A model generated the notes under the pieces. The model was not told where the DNA came from and ran no database searches. It worked only from the letters and a program-made list of their open reading frames with translations. From Cavia porcellus (Eukaryota > Chordata > Mammalia > Rodentia > Caviidae), in NCBI RefSeq assembly GCF_034190915.1, contig NW_026947501.1:1302001-1366000 (forward strand): a stretch of 64,000 nt of DNA, given 5' to 3'. The number at the start of each line of letters is the position of its first letter. Position 1 is the stretch's first letter. A program made the position numbers and the translations under genes. Positions 11,801 to 24,370 of the stretch are shown here, piece by piece.

Positions 11801-14800
11801 AGGGTTAGGTTTTTAGGTTAGGATTAGGGTTAGAGTCAGGGGTAGGCTTACAGTTAGTGTTTATATTTAGGGTTAGTGTTAGGTTTAGGTTTATGGTAGG
11901 GTTAGTGTTAGGGTTCTGGTTAGAGGGTTTCGTTAGGTTTAGGGTTACCGTTAGTATTAGGGTTAGAGGTTTGGGTTTGGGTTATGTTTAGGGTTAGGTT
12001 TTGGGTTAGGTTTAGAAGTTAGCATTAGGGCTAGAGTTTGGGTTATGGTTAGCAGTAGTGTCAGTGTTAGTGTTAAGGTTAGGTTTAGGGTTATGGTTAG
12101 TGTTAGAGGTATGGGTTAGGGTATGTGTTAGTTTTATGGTTAGGTTTATGGTTAGTGTTAGAGGTATGCATTAAGGTTAGGGATAGGGTAAGTGTGAGGG
12201 ATAGGATTAGGGTTAAGGTTACTGGTACAGGTTAGGGTTAGGGTTAGGGTCAGGTATAATGTGAAGTTTACCATTAGGTCAGGGTTAGGGTTAGGTTTAG
12301 GGTTATGGTTATGGTTAGGGATTGGCTTAGGGATAGGATTAGGGTTAGGGTTAGGGTTAAGGTTAGGGTTTACGGTTAGGGTTAGGGTTACGGTTAATGT
12401 TACTGTTAGGGTTACAGTTAGGGTTAGGTTTAGGTTTAGGGTAGGGCTTCGGTTTAGGGTTAGGGTAAGTGTTAGGGTTAGGCTTAGGATTTTTGCTTAG
12501 GGTTAGGGTTAGAGATTAGGTTTAGGGTTAGGGTTAGCATTAGGTTTAAGGTTAGGTTTAGTGTTTGTGTTAGGTTTAGGGTTAGGGTTAGTGTTTTTGG
12601 TTAGGGTTAGTGTTGGGTTTAGTGATTAGGGATTGGCTTAGTGTTAGTTTTAAGTTTAGGTTTAGGATTAGCGTTACGCATTACTGTTAGGGTTAGGGTT
12701 AGGGTTATCGTTCGGTGTAAGTTTAGTGTTAGGGTTAGAGCTAGAGATACGGCTAGGGATATTGTTAGGGTTAGGATTAGGTTTAAGGATTGGTGTTAGG
12801 GTTAAGGTTAGTGTTAGGGCTCAGTGTTAGGGTTAGGGTTAGTGTTAGGGTTAGGCTTAGCTTTAGGATTAGCTTTAGAGTTAGGTTTATTGTTACGGTT
12901 AGAGGTAAGGGTTATGTTTAATGATATTGTTAGGGTTAGGGTTAAGGTTAGGGTTAGTGTTAGGTTTATGGTTTAGGGTCAGTGTTACTGTTAGGGTTAG
13001 CGTTAGGTTTAGGTTTAGGTTTAGGGTTCGTATTAGGTTTAGAGGTTAGGCTTAGGGGTAGGTTTATGTTTAGGTTTGGTTTTAGGGTTATGTTTAGGGT
13101 TAGTTTTAGGGTTAGGTTTGGGTTTGTTTTAGCGTTAGGTTTAGGGTTACTTTTCGGGTTCGGGTTAGGTTTAGGGTTAGGATTCGACAAGGTTAGGTTT
13201 CGGGTTAGGATTATGGTTAGGGTTATGTATAGGGTTAGGGTTACGATTATGGTTAGGTATTAGGGTTAGGGTTAGGGTTAGGGTAGCGTTAGTTTTAGGT
13301 TTAGTTATGGGTTAGGGTTAGGTTTAGGGTTAGGGATAGGGGTCATGTTTAGGGTTAGTGTTAGCCTTAGGGTTAGGGTTAGAGGATCAGTTTTAGGTTT
13401 AGGGTTAGGTTAGTGATTAGGGTTCATGTTAAGGTTAGGGATATGATTATGTTTATTGCTAGGTTTAGGTTTAGGGTTAGGATTAGGGTTAGGGTTAGGA
13501 TTAGCGTTAGACAGGGTTAGGGTTATGTTTAGGGGTAGTGTTAGTGTTGTGGTTAGGTTTATGGTTATGGTTAGGTTTAGGGTTAGACATGTTTAGGGTG
13601 AGGGTTAGAGATATGGTTTGGCTTGCGGTTAGCATTAGGGTTAGAGGTAGTGTTAGGTTTTAGGTTAGGGTTAGGGTTAGGGTTAGGTTACGGTTAGGGT
13701 TTAATGTTAGGGTTAGCGTTAGGGTAAGTTTTAGGTTTAGGGTTAGAGGTTAGGTTTAGTTTTAGGGTTAGGTTTAGTGTTAGGATTAGGTTTACGCTTA
13801 AAGTTTAGGGTTAAGGTTAGATTTAGGGTTAGGGTTATGGTTATGGTTAGGGTTAGTTATAGGTTTAGTGTGAAGTTTAGGTTTAGGTTTAGTGTTTGGG
13901 GTTAGGGTTAGACTTAGGGATAGGATTAGCGATAGGGTTAGGTTTAGAGGTTGGGTTAGAGGGTTATGGTTAGTGTTAGGGTAAGGGTAAGGATTAGTGT
14001 TAGGGTTTAGGGTTAGGGTTAGGCATATTGTTAGGGTTAGGGTTAGTTTTAGGGTAAGGTGTTAGTCTTACGGTTAGGATTAGGGTTAGGATTACAGTTA
14101 TGGTTAGGGTTAGCGTTAGAAATGGGGTAAGCGTTAGGATTAGGGTTAGAGGTTAGGGTTAGGGATATTTTTAGGGTCAGGGTAAGTGTTAGTGTATGGG
14201 TTAATTTTAGAGCCTTAAGGTTAGGGTTAGGATTAGGTTGAGGGTTAGAGTTAAGGTTTGGGTTAGGGTTAGGTTTAGTGTTAGGATTAGCGTTAGGGTT
14301 AGGGTTAGAGTTAGGGTTAGGGGTAGGGTTAGGTTTAGGGTTAGGGGTTAGGGGTAGGGTTAAGGTTAGGTTTAGGTTGAGGTTTAGTGTTAGGGTATGG
14401 GTTAGTTTTAGAGGATTAAGTTTATGGTTAGGATTAGGTTTAGGGTTAGAGTTAAGCTTTGTGTTAGGGTTAGTTTTAGTTTTAGGATTAGTGTTAGGGT
14501 TAGGGCTAGGTTTAGATTTAGGGTTAGGGTTAGGGTAAAGTTTAGCATTAGACGTTAGGTTTAGGGTCAGGGTTACTGTTTTTGTTAGGGTTAGTGTTAG
14601 GTTTAAAGGTTAGGATTAGGATTAGTGTCAGGGGAAGGTTTCCAGTTAGTGTTTATATTTAGGATTACTGTTAGGTTTAGGTTTATGGTTAGGGTTAGGT
14701 TTATGGTTCTGTCTAGAGGGTAGTTTTAAGTTTAGGGTGACAGAGTTAGGATTAGAGGATTAGGTTTATGGTTATGTTTAAGGTTAGGGTTTGGGTTAGG

Positions 14801-15309
14801 TTTAGAAGTTAGCGTTAGGGTTAGATTTAGTGTTATGGTTAGCAGTAGGGTTAGTGTTAGTATTAAGGTTAGGCTTAGGGTTAGGTTTAATGTTAGATGT
14901 ATGGGTTAGGGTTTGGGTGAGGTTTAGGGTTAGGTATAGGGTTGGTATTAGAGGTATGTGTTAGGGTTAGGTAGGTTTAGGGTGAGGGATAGGATTAGGG
15001 TTAAGGTTAGTGGTACAAGTATAGGTTACTGTAGGCTTAGTTTTAAGTTTAGGGTCAGGGTTAGGGTGAAGTTTACCGTTAGGTTAGGGTTATGGTTAGG
15101 GTTAGGGTTACGGTTATGTTTAGGGATAAGTTTAAGGTTAGGGTTAGGGTTAACATTAGGGTTAGGGTTCGGGTTAGTTTAAGACAAGGTTAGGGTTAGG
15201 GTAAGGTTCGGGATGGGGTTAGGGTTAGGGTTAGGGTTAGGGTTAGGTTTAGGATTAGTGTTAGTGTTATGTTTAGGGTTACGGTAGAGTTAGGGTTAGG
15301 GTTGGGTTT

Positions 15310-15345
<36 letters not shown>

Positions 15346-18300
15346 CGGGTATAGTGTTAGGGTCAGGGTTAGGGTTAGAGTTAGGTTTAGTATTACATTT
15401 AGGGTTAGGGTTAGGTTTAGTGTTGAGGTTTTGGGTTAGGGTTAGAGTTAGGGTTAGTGTTAGTTTAGGGTAAGGGGTTAGGTGTTAGGGATAGTGTTAG
15501 GGTTTGGGTTAGGGGTAGGGTTGTTGTTAGGTTTATGTTTAGGGTTAGGGTTTGATTTAGTGTAAGGGTTAAGGTTAGAGTTAGGGTTTAGTGTTAGGGA
15601 TTGTGTTAGGATTAGGGTTATGGTTATGTTCTGGGTTAAGTTGAGGTTTAGGGTTAGGGTTAGTGTTAGGCTTAGGGTTAGGTTTAGAGGTTACAGTTAG
15701 GGTTCTGTTTCAGGTTACAGTTAGGGTTAGGGTTAGGTTTAGGTTTAGGATTAAAGGATTAGGGTTAGGGTTAGGGTTAGAGGTTTGGTTTATTGTTAGG
15801 GATTAAGTGTTAGGGATAGGGTTAGGTTTAGGGTTAGGGTTATGGATAGTTTTAGTGTATGGGTTAGTTTTAGGTTTAGGGTTAGGGTTACGGTTAGGAT
15901 AAGGGTTAGGGTTAGAGTTAGGGTTAGCATTATTGATAGGGTTAGGGTTGGTGTTTAGGGTTATGGTTCGCATTAGGTTTAGTGTTAGGCTTATTGGTTA
16001 GGGTTAGGGTTATTGTTATGGTTAAGGTTACAGCTAGTTTTGGGGTTACAGTTAAGGTTACGGTGAGTGTTACTGTTAGGATTAGGGTTAGTGTTAGGTT
16101 TAGGGTTAGGGTTAGGGTTAGGGTTATGTTTACGTTTAGGGTTACGATTATGGTTAGGTATTAGGGTTAGGGTTAGTGTTATGTTAGCGTTAGTTTAGGC
16201 TTAGTTATGGGTTATGGTTAGGGTTAGCGGTTAAGGTTAGTGTTAGTGTTAGCCTTAGGGTTAGGGTTAGAGGATTAGGGTAGGTTTAGGGTTAGATTTA
16301 GGGTTAGGGTTAGATATTAGGGTTAGTGTTAGGGTTAGGGCTATGATTATGGTTAGTTCTAAGTTTAGGTTTAGGTTTAGGGTTAGGGTTAGCATTAGAC
16401 AGGGTTTGGGTTATGGTCAAGGGTAGTGTTAGTGTTGTGGTTAGGTTTATGGTTAGGGTTAGGTTTAGGGTTAGACATGTTTAGGGTGAGGGTTAGAGAT
16501 ATGGTTTGGCTTGGGGTTAGCATTAGGGTTAGTGTTAGGGTTAGGGTTAGTGTTAGGTTTTAGGTTAGGGTTAGGGTTAGGGTTTACTATTAGGTTTAGC
16601 ATTAGGGTTAGGTTTATGTTTAAGGTTAGGGTTAGGGTTAGAAATGGGGTAAGGGTTAGGATTAGGGTTAGAGGTTAGGGATATTTTTAGGGTTGTTTTA
16701 AGTGTTAGGGTATGGGTTAATTTTAGAGTGTTAAGGTTAGGGTTAGGATTAGGTTTAGGGTTAGAGTTAAGGTTGGGATTAGGGTTAGGTTTAGTGTTAG
16801 GATTAGCATTAGGGTTAGGGTTACGGTTAGGGTAAGGGTTAGCATTTGACGTTAGGTTTAGGGTCAGTGTTAGTGTTAGTGTTAGGGTTAGGGTTAGGTT
16901 TAGAGGTTAGGATTAGGGTTAGAGTCAGGGGTAGGCTTACAGTTAGTGTTTATATTTAGGGTTAGTGTTAGGGTTAGGTTTACAGTTAGGGTTAGGATTA
17001 GGGTTCTGGTTAGAGGGTTTTATTAGGTTTAGGGTTACAGTTAGGGTTAGGGTTAAAGGTTTGGGTTATGGTTATTTTTAGGGGTAGGTTTTGAGTTAGG
17101 ATTAGAAGTTAGCGTTATGGCTAGAGTTTGGGTTATGTTTAGCGGTAGGGTTAGTGTTAGTGTTAAGGTTAGGTTTAGGGTTAGGGTTAGTGTTAGATGT
17201 ATGTGTTAGGGTATGGCTTAGTTTTTAGGGTTAGGTTTAGGGTTAGTGTTAGAGCTATGCATTACGGTTAGGGATATTGTTAGGGTCAGGTATAGAATTA
17301 GGTTAAAGGTTAGTGGTACTGGTTAGTGTTAGGGTTAGGGTTATGGTTAGGGTTAGGGTCAGGGATAGGTTAAAGGTTACCTTTAGGTCAGGGTTAGGGT
17401 TAGGGCTAGGGTAGGTATTTTGTTTAGGGTTAATGTAAGTGTTAGGGTTAGGATTAGGATTTTTTCTTAGGGTTAGAGTTCGGGATTAGGGTTCGGGTTA
17501 GGGTTAGCATTACATTTAGGGTTAGGTTTAGTGTTTGTGTTAGGTTTAGGGTTAGGGTTAATGTTTCTGGTTAGGGATAGGGTTAGGGTTAGGGATTAGG
17601 GATTGGCTTAGTATTAGTGTTTGGGTTAGGTTTAGGGTTAGCATTAGGGATTATGGTTAGGGTTAGTGTTAGAGTTATGGTTAAGTGTAGGTTTAGTGTT
17701 AGTGTTAGAGCTAGAGATATGGTTAGGGATAGTGTTAGGGTTAGGGTTAGGGTTAGGTTTAAGGATTATTGTTAGAGTTAGGGTTAGTATTAGGGCTCAG
17801 TGTTAGGATTAGTGTTAGTGTTATGGTTAGGCTTAGCATTAGGGTTAGCTTTAGAGTTAGGGTTCAGGTTAGGGTTAGGGTTAGAGGTAAGGGTTATGTT
17901 TAATGATATTGTTAGGGTTAGGTTTAAGGTTAGGGTTAGTGTTAGGTTTAGGGTTTAGTGTTAGTGTTTCTGTTAACGTTAGGGTTAGGTTTAGATTTAG
18001 GCTTAGGGTTAGGTTTAGCGTTAGTATTAGGCTTAGTTATGGGTTAGGGTAAGGTTTAGTGTTAGGGTTAGGGTTAGCATTATTTTTAGGCTTAGTTATG
18101 GGTTAGGGTTAGGTTTAGGGTTAAGGTTGGGGTTTAAGGTTAGGTTTAGTGTTAGCATTAGGGTTAGGGTTAGAGGATTAGTGTTAGCTTTAGGGTTAGG
18201 TTTAGGGTTAGGGTTAGAGATTTGTATTAGTGTTAGGGTTAGGGGTACGATTATGGTTAATTCTAGGTTTAGGTTTACAGCTAATGTTAGGGTTAGAGTT

Positions 18301-19900
18301 AGTGTTAGACAGGGTTAGGTTTATGGTTAGGGTTAGTGTTAGTGTTGTGGTTAGGTTTATGGTTAGGGTTAGGTTTAGGGTTAGACATGTTTAGGGTGAG
18401 GGTTAGAGATAGGGTTTGGCTTGCGGTTAGCATTAGGGTTAATGTTAAGTTTAGGGTAGTGTTAGGTTTCAGGTTAGGGTTAGGGTTAGGGTTTACTGTT
18501 AGGGTTAGCATCAGGGTTAGGTTTAGGTTTAGGATTAGAGGTTAGGTTTAGTTTTAGGGTTAGGTTTAGTGTTAGGGTTATGGTTACGTTTAAAGTTTAG
18601 GGTTAGGGTTAGAGTTAGGGTTAGGATCAGGGTTAGGGTTATGGTTATTGTTAGGATTATTTATAGGTTTAGGGTTAAGGTTAGTGTTAGGTTTAGTGTT
18701 CAGAGTTAGGGTTAGGTTTAGGGTTAGGATTAGGGATAGGGTTAGGTTTAGGGATTGTGTTAGAAAGTTATGGTTAGGGTTCAGGTAAGGGTAAGGATTA
18801 GTTTTAGGGGTTAGGGTTAGGGATATTGTTAGGGTTAGGTTTAATGTTAGGGTAAGGTGTTACTGTTACGGTTAGGATTAGGGTTAGGATTACGATTATG
18901 GTTAGGTTTAGGGTTAGGAATAGGGTAAGGCTTAGGATTAGGTTTAGAGGTTAGTGTTAGGGTTATGGTTACGAATATTTTTAGGGTTCAGGTTAGTGTT
19001 AGGGTATGGTTTAGTTTTAGAGGGTTAACGTTAGGGTTAAGATTAGGTTTAGGGTTAGGGTTAAGGTTAGGGTTAGGGTTAGGTTTATTGTTAGGATTAG
19101 GTTTAGTGTTAGGGTTAGAGCTATGTTTAGGTTTAGGGTTAGGGTTAGGGTAAGGGTTAGCATTCGAAGTTAGGTTTAGGGTCAGGCTTAGTGTTAGTGT
19201 TAGGGTTAGGGTTAGGTTTAGAGGTTAGGATTAGGGTTAGAGTCAGGGGTAGGCTTACAGTTAGTGTTTATATTTAGGGGTAGGTTTAGGGTAGGTTTAC
19301 AGTTAGGGTTAGGGTTAGGGTTCTGGTTAGAGGGTTTTATTAGGTTTAGGGTTACAGTTAGGGTTAGGGTTAGAGGTTTGGTTTATGGTTATGTTTAGGG
19401 TTAGGTTTTGGGTTAGGGTTAGAAGTTAGCGTCGGAGGGTTATGGTTAGCGGTAGTGTTATTGTTAGTGATAAGGTTAGGTTTAGGGTAAGGGTTAGTGT
19501 TAGAGGTATGGGTTAGGGTATGGTTACTTTTAGGGTTAGGTTTAGGGTTAGTGTTAGAAATATGCATTACGGTTAGGGATAGGGTTAGGGTGAGGGATAG
19601 GATTAGGGTTAAGGTTAGTGGTACATGTTAGTGTTAGGATTAGGGTTAGGGTCAGGGATGGTGTGAAGGTTACCATTAGGTCAGGGTTAGGGTTAGGTTT
19701 AGGGTTATGGTTATGGTTAGGGATTGGTTTAGTTTTAGGGTTAGGGTTAGTGTTCGGGTTAGGGTTAGACAGTGTTAGTGTTAGGGTAGGTTTCGGGATG
19801 TGGTTAGGGTTAGGTTTATTGTTAGGGTTAGGGTTAGCGTTCGGGTTTAGGTATAGTGTTAGGGTGAGGGTTAGTGTTATGTTTAGCATAAGGGCTTAGA
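8880..19900 (+). repeat. Higher-order repeat family A (about 2.3-2.9 kb blocks within a 5-5.5 kb repeat)
   Basis: Rare landmarks recur in fixed order. GTTTATATTT occurs at 9,141, 11,859, 14,651, 16,948 and 19,266. ACATGTTTAGGGTGAGGG occurs at 11,011, 13,587, 16,475 and 18,385. GTATGGGTTAGTTTTAGAG or close variants occur near 8,886, 11,611, 14,194, 14,394, 16,708 and 19,003. Adjacent spacings are mostly 2.3-2.9 kb. A longer correspondence runs from about 8.9-13.0 kb to 14.4-18.0 kb; its offset falls from about 5,510 to 5,480, 5,464, 5,095 and 4,982 along the copy, showing stepwise deletions. The last blocks are the most regular (2,297 and 2,318 bp). The extra landmark at 14,194 marks a local duplication of about 200 bp. 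Confidence 0.85.
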
Positions 19901-21249
19901 TGTTAGGGATAGGGTTAGGGGTCGGGTTAGGGTTAGGGTTATTGTTAGGTTTAGTTTTAGGGTTAGGATTTCAGTTAGTATAAGTGTTAGGGTTAGGATT
20001 AGGGTTTAGTGTTGGGGCTTGGGTTAGGGTTATGGTTATGGTTATGTTTAGGCTTAGGTTGAGGTTTAGTGTTAGGGTTAGTGTTAGTGTTAGCATTAGG
20101 GTTAGGGTAGGTATTAGGGTTAAGGTTAGGGTTAGGGTTATGTTTAGGGCTAGGGTTATGATTAGGGTTATGTATTAGGGTTAGGTTTAGGGTTAGCGTT
20201 AGCGTTAGTGTTAGGGTTAGTTATAGATTTATGTTTAGGTTTAGGGGTTAGGTTTAGTGTTACATTTAGGATTAAGGTTAGGTTTAGGGTTATGGTTAGG
20301 GGTTAGGGATAGTGTTATTGTTAGGGTTAGCATTAGGGTTAGTTTTAGGGTTAGGGTAAGTGTTAGGGTTAGGGTTATGGTTTAGCATTATGGTTTGCAT
20401 TACAGTTAGGGTGATGTTTAGGTTTAGGGTTAGGTTGAGGTTTAGGTTTAGGTTTTGGGTTAGGTTTAGAAGTTAGGTTTAGGGTTAGATTTAGTGTTAG
20501 GTTTAGGGTTAGAGGTTAGTGTTAGGGTTAGGGTTATGCTTAGGTTTAGGGTTAGGGTTATGGCTAGGGTTAGGTTTAGTGTTAGAGGGTTAGGGTTAGG
20601 ATTAGGGTTAGAGGTTAGTGTTAGGGTTCGGTTTAGGGTTTAGGTTTTAGCAATAGGGTTTGTGTTATGGTTAGGTTTAGGGTTACGTTTAGGGTTACCT
20701 ATAGGTTTAGGATTAGGGTTAGGTTTAGGGTTAGTGTTAGGGTTAGAGTTAAGATTAGCGTTATGGTTAGGGTTAGGCTTAGGGTTAGTGTTAGAGGTTG
20801 GTGGTGTTAAACTTAGGATAACATGATAGTGTTAGGGATAGGTTTATGGTTAGCGTAAGGGTTATTGTTAGATGTTAGGTTTAAGGTTAGGGTTAGTGTT
20901 AGGGTTAGGGTTAGGGTTAAGGTTAGGGTTAGGGTTAGGTTTAGAGGTTAGCATTAGGGTTAGTGTCAGAGTTAGTGTTATAGTTAGAGTTTAGATTTAG
21001 GGTTAGGGTTAGGTTAGGTTAGGTTTAGAGTTTAGGATTAGCGTTAGGGTCGGGGTTAGTGTTACAGTCAGAGTTTAGATTTAGGTTTAGGGTTAGGCTT
21101 AGTGTTAATGTTAGGGTTCTTGTTAGATGTTTGTGTTAGGGTTTGATTTATGGTTTGGTTTATGATTAGGGTTAGGGTTAATGTATTGATTTAGTTTTAG
21201 TGTTAGGGGTAGGGATAGGGTTAGGATTAGGGAAATGGTTACGATTAGG

Positions 21250-21610
21250 TTTCGCGTTAGGGTTAGTGTTAGTGTCAGTGTTAGGGGTTAGGGTTAGTGT
21301 TAGGGTTAGGGTTAGGGTTAGGAAAATTGTTAGGCTTAGGGTTCGCATTAGGGTTAGTGTTATGGTTAGGTTTAGAGGATTAGGGTTATGGTTACGCTTA
21401 GGGTAAGTGTTAGAGTTTTGTTTAAAGTTAGAGGTTAGTGTTAGTGTCAGTGTTAGGGGTTAGGGTTAGGGTTAGGGTTAGGGTAAGGGTTAGGAAATTT
21501 GTTAGGCTTAGGTTTTGCGTTAGGGTTAGTGTTAAGGTTAGGTTTAGAGGATTAGGGTTAGGGTTACGCTTAGGGTTAGTATTAGGGTTTTGTTTAAAGT
21601 TAGAGGTTAG
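21250..21610 (+). repeat. Tandem duplication of 172 bp
   Basis: AGTGTCAGTGTTAGGGG occurs at 21,271 and 21,443, and TTTAAAGTTAGAGG occurs at 21,421 and 21,593. Both pairs are exactly 172 bp apart. The copies also share GGAAA, TTGTTAGGCTTAGG and GGTTACGCTTAGG segments in order. 172 is not a multiple of six, so the duplication is not a register-preserving hexamer slip. Confidence 0.85.
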
Positions 21611-24327
21611 TGTTAGGGTTAGGGTTAGATTTAGGGTTAGCATTGGGTTAGGGTTAGATTTTGGTTAGGGTTCCGGTTAGAGTTTAGTGTTAGGGTTAGA
21701 ATTAGGGTTAGGGTTGGAGTTAGAGGTTAGCGTTAGGGTTAGTGTTAGGGTTAAGAATAGGGTAAGCATTAGGATTTGGGTTAGAGTTTAGGTTTAGGAT
21801 AGAGTTAGGGTTATTGTTAGGCTTAGTGTTAGGTTTAGAGGTTAGTGTTAGGGTTAGGTTTAGTGTTATGGTTAAGGTTAGGGTTAGAATTAGGGTTAGG
21901 TTAAGTATTAGGGTTAGGATTAGGGTTAGGGTTAGGTTTAGAGCTTAGGGTCTGGGTTAGTGTTAGGCTTGGGGTTAGGGTTAAGGTTAGGTTTAGTTTT
22001 AGGTGTTAGGCATTAGGGATAGGGTTAGGTTAGGGTTAGTGTTAGGTTTAGGGTTAGGTTTACTTTTAGGGTTACGGTTAAGTTACGGGTTAGGTTTAGA
22101 TGTTAGATTTAGGGTAAGGCTTAGTGTTAAGGTTAGTGTTAGGGTGACGTTTAGAGATTAGAATTAGGGTTACAGTAAGAGTTAGTGTTACAGTTAGAGT
22201 TCAGTGTTAAGGTTAGTGTTAGTGTTTGGGTTAGGGTTAGGGTTAGGTTTATGTTTAGAGTTTAGCGTTAGGTTTTGTGTTAGGGTTAGTGCTAGAGGGT
22301 TAGGGTTAGGTTAGGGTTAGGGTTATGGTTAGGATTAGCGAAAGTGTTAGGTTTAGACATTATGTTTAGGGTTAGGCTTAGTGTTAGGGTTAGGGTTATG
22401 TATAGGGTTGGAAGTCAGTATTAGGGTTAGGGTCAGCGGTAGGGTTACAGTTAGAGTTTACATTTAGGATTAGGTTTAATGTTAGGTTTAGGTTTAGGGT
22501 TAGGGTTAGTTTTCTGCTTAGAGGTTAGCATTAGGTTTAGGTTTACAGTTAGGTTTAGGGTTAGAGGATTAGGGCTAGGGTTATGTTTAGGATAAGGGTT
22601 AGGGTTAGGATTAGGGTTTGGGGTTAGCGTTAGGGTGAGGATTAGGGTTAGTTTTAGGGTTACATTAAGGACAGGTTTAGGCTTAGTGGTAGGGTTAGAG
22701 GGTAAGGATTAGGTATTGGGTTAGGGTAAGGGTTAGTGTTAGTGTTAGGTTTGGGCTAGTGTTAGTGTTAGAGGTATGTGTTAGGGTTTGTGTTAGGGTT
22801 AGGGTTAGGGTTAGGGTTAGCATTAGGGTTAGGGTTAGAGGGTTATGGTTAGGTTTAGCGTTAGGTTTAGGTTCAGGTTAGGGTTAGGGTTAAGGTTAGG
22901 GTTAGAGGTTATGGTTAGGATTAGGGTTAGGGTAAGGGCTAGGATTAAGGTTAGGGTTATATTAAGTTTAGAGTTACGGTTATGGTTAGGGTTAGAGATT
23001 AGGGTTAGGGTTAATGTTAGGGTTACTATTAGATTTATGGTTAGCATTATGTTTAGGGTTAGGGTTAAGGTTAAAGTTAGGATTAGGTTTAGTGTTAGAG
23101 TAGTGTTTTGCTTAGGGATATGGTTATGGTTAGGGTTAGAGTTAGAGTTAGGTATATGGGTTAGTTTTAATGTTAAGGATAGGTTTATGGTTTGGGGTTG
23201 GCGTTAGGCAGAGTTTTAGGGTTAGGTTTATGCTTCGGGTTAGTTTTAGGGGTTAGCGTTAATGTTAGTGATAGTGTTAGGCTTAGGGTTAGGGATAGGT
23301 TTAGGTTTAGGGGTAGGGTTAATTTTAGGGTTAGTGTTACTGTTAGGTATCAGGGTTAGGTTAAGTGTTAAGGTTATGGATAAGGTAGGGTTAGGGGTTA
23401 GTGTTAGGGTTAGGGTTATGATTAGAGTTAGAGTTAGGGTTAGGTTTAGTGGTTTAGGGTGAGGGATAGGGTTAGAGTTACGGTTAGGGTTAGGGTTATG
23501 GTTAGGGTTGGGGTTTTGGTTAGGGTTATGCCTAGAGCTTAGGGTTAGGGTTAGGGTTAAGTTTAGCATTAGGGTTAGAGGTTAGGGTTAGTGTTAGGGT
23601 TAGGTTTAGGGTTAGGGTTCGAGTTCGTGTTAGGTTTACAGATAGTATTAGCTTTACCGTAAGGGTTACAGCTAGGTTTAGGTTTAGGTTTATGACTAGT
23701 GTAGGATTAGATTGTTAGGGTTAGGGTTAGGGTTAGATTTAGGGTTATGTTTAGTGTTAGGCTTATCATATGGATAGGGTTAGACTTTATGGTTAGTGTT
23801 ATTGTTACCGTAAGGGTTAGGGTTACCGTTATGGTTAGGGTTAGGTTACAGTTACAGTTAGAGATTAGCGTTTGTGTTAGGGTTAGGTTTAATGTTAGGT
23901 TTAGGTTTAGGTGTTAGGGTTAGTGTTAGGGTTAGGTTTAGGGTTAGGGCTAGGTTTAGGCTTTAGGGTTAGGGTTAGGGTTAAGGTTAGGGTTAAGGTT
24001 AGGGTTAGGGTTAATCTTAGGGTTAGCATTTGGGTTAGTGATAGTGTTCGGGTTAGATGTTAGGGTTAGGGTTAGGATGAGAGTTAGGGTTATGGATAGA
24101 GTTAGAAATTACGGTTAGAATTAGGGTCAGGATTAGTGTTAGAGCTTAAGGTTAGTGGTTATGCTTAGGGTTATGGCTTAGGGATAGGAGTTAGGTTTAA
24201 GAGTTAGGGTTAGGTTTAGGGTTAGAGGGTTAGGGTTAGTGTTATGGTTAGTGTTAGGGTTAGAGGTTCGCGTTAGAGTTAGGGTTAGGCTCACTGTTAT
24301 GGTTAGTGTTAGTGTTAGCGTTAGGGG

Positions 24328-24370
24328 TTAGGGTTAGGGTTAGGGTTAGGGTTAGGGTTAGGGTTAGGGT
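24328..24370 (+). repeat. Longest near-canonical TTAGGG tract noticed
   Basis: About seven consecutive perfect TTAGGG units, flanked by TTAGGGG and TTTAGGG slips. Four or more GGG runs in register give intramolecular G-quadruplex potential on the + strand (established property of telomeric repeats). Tracts this long are rare in the window. Confidence 0.8.
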
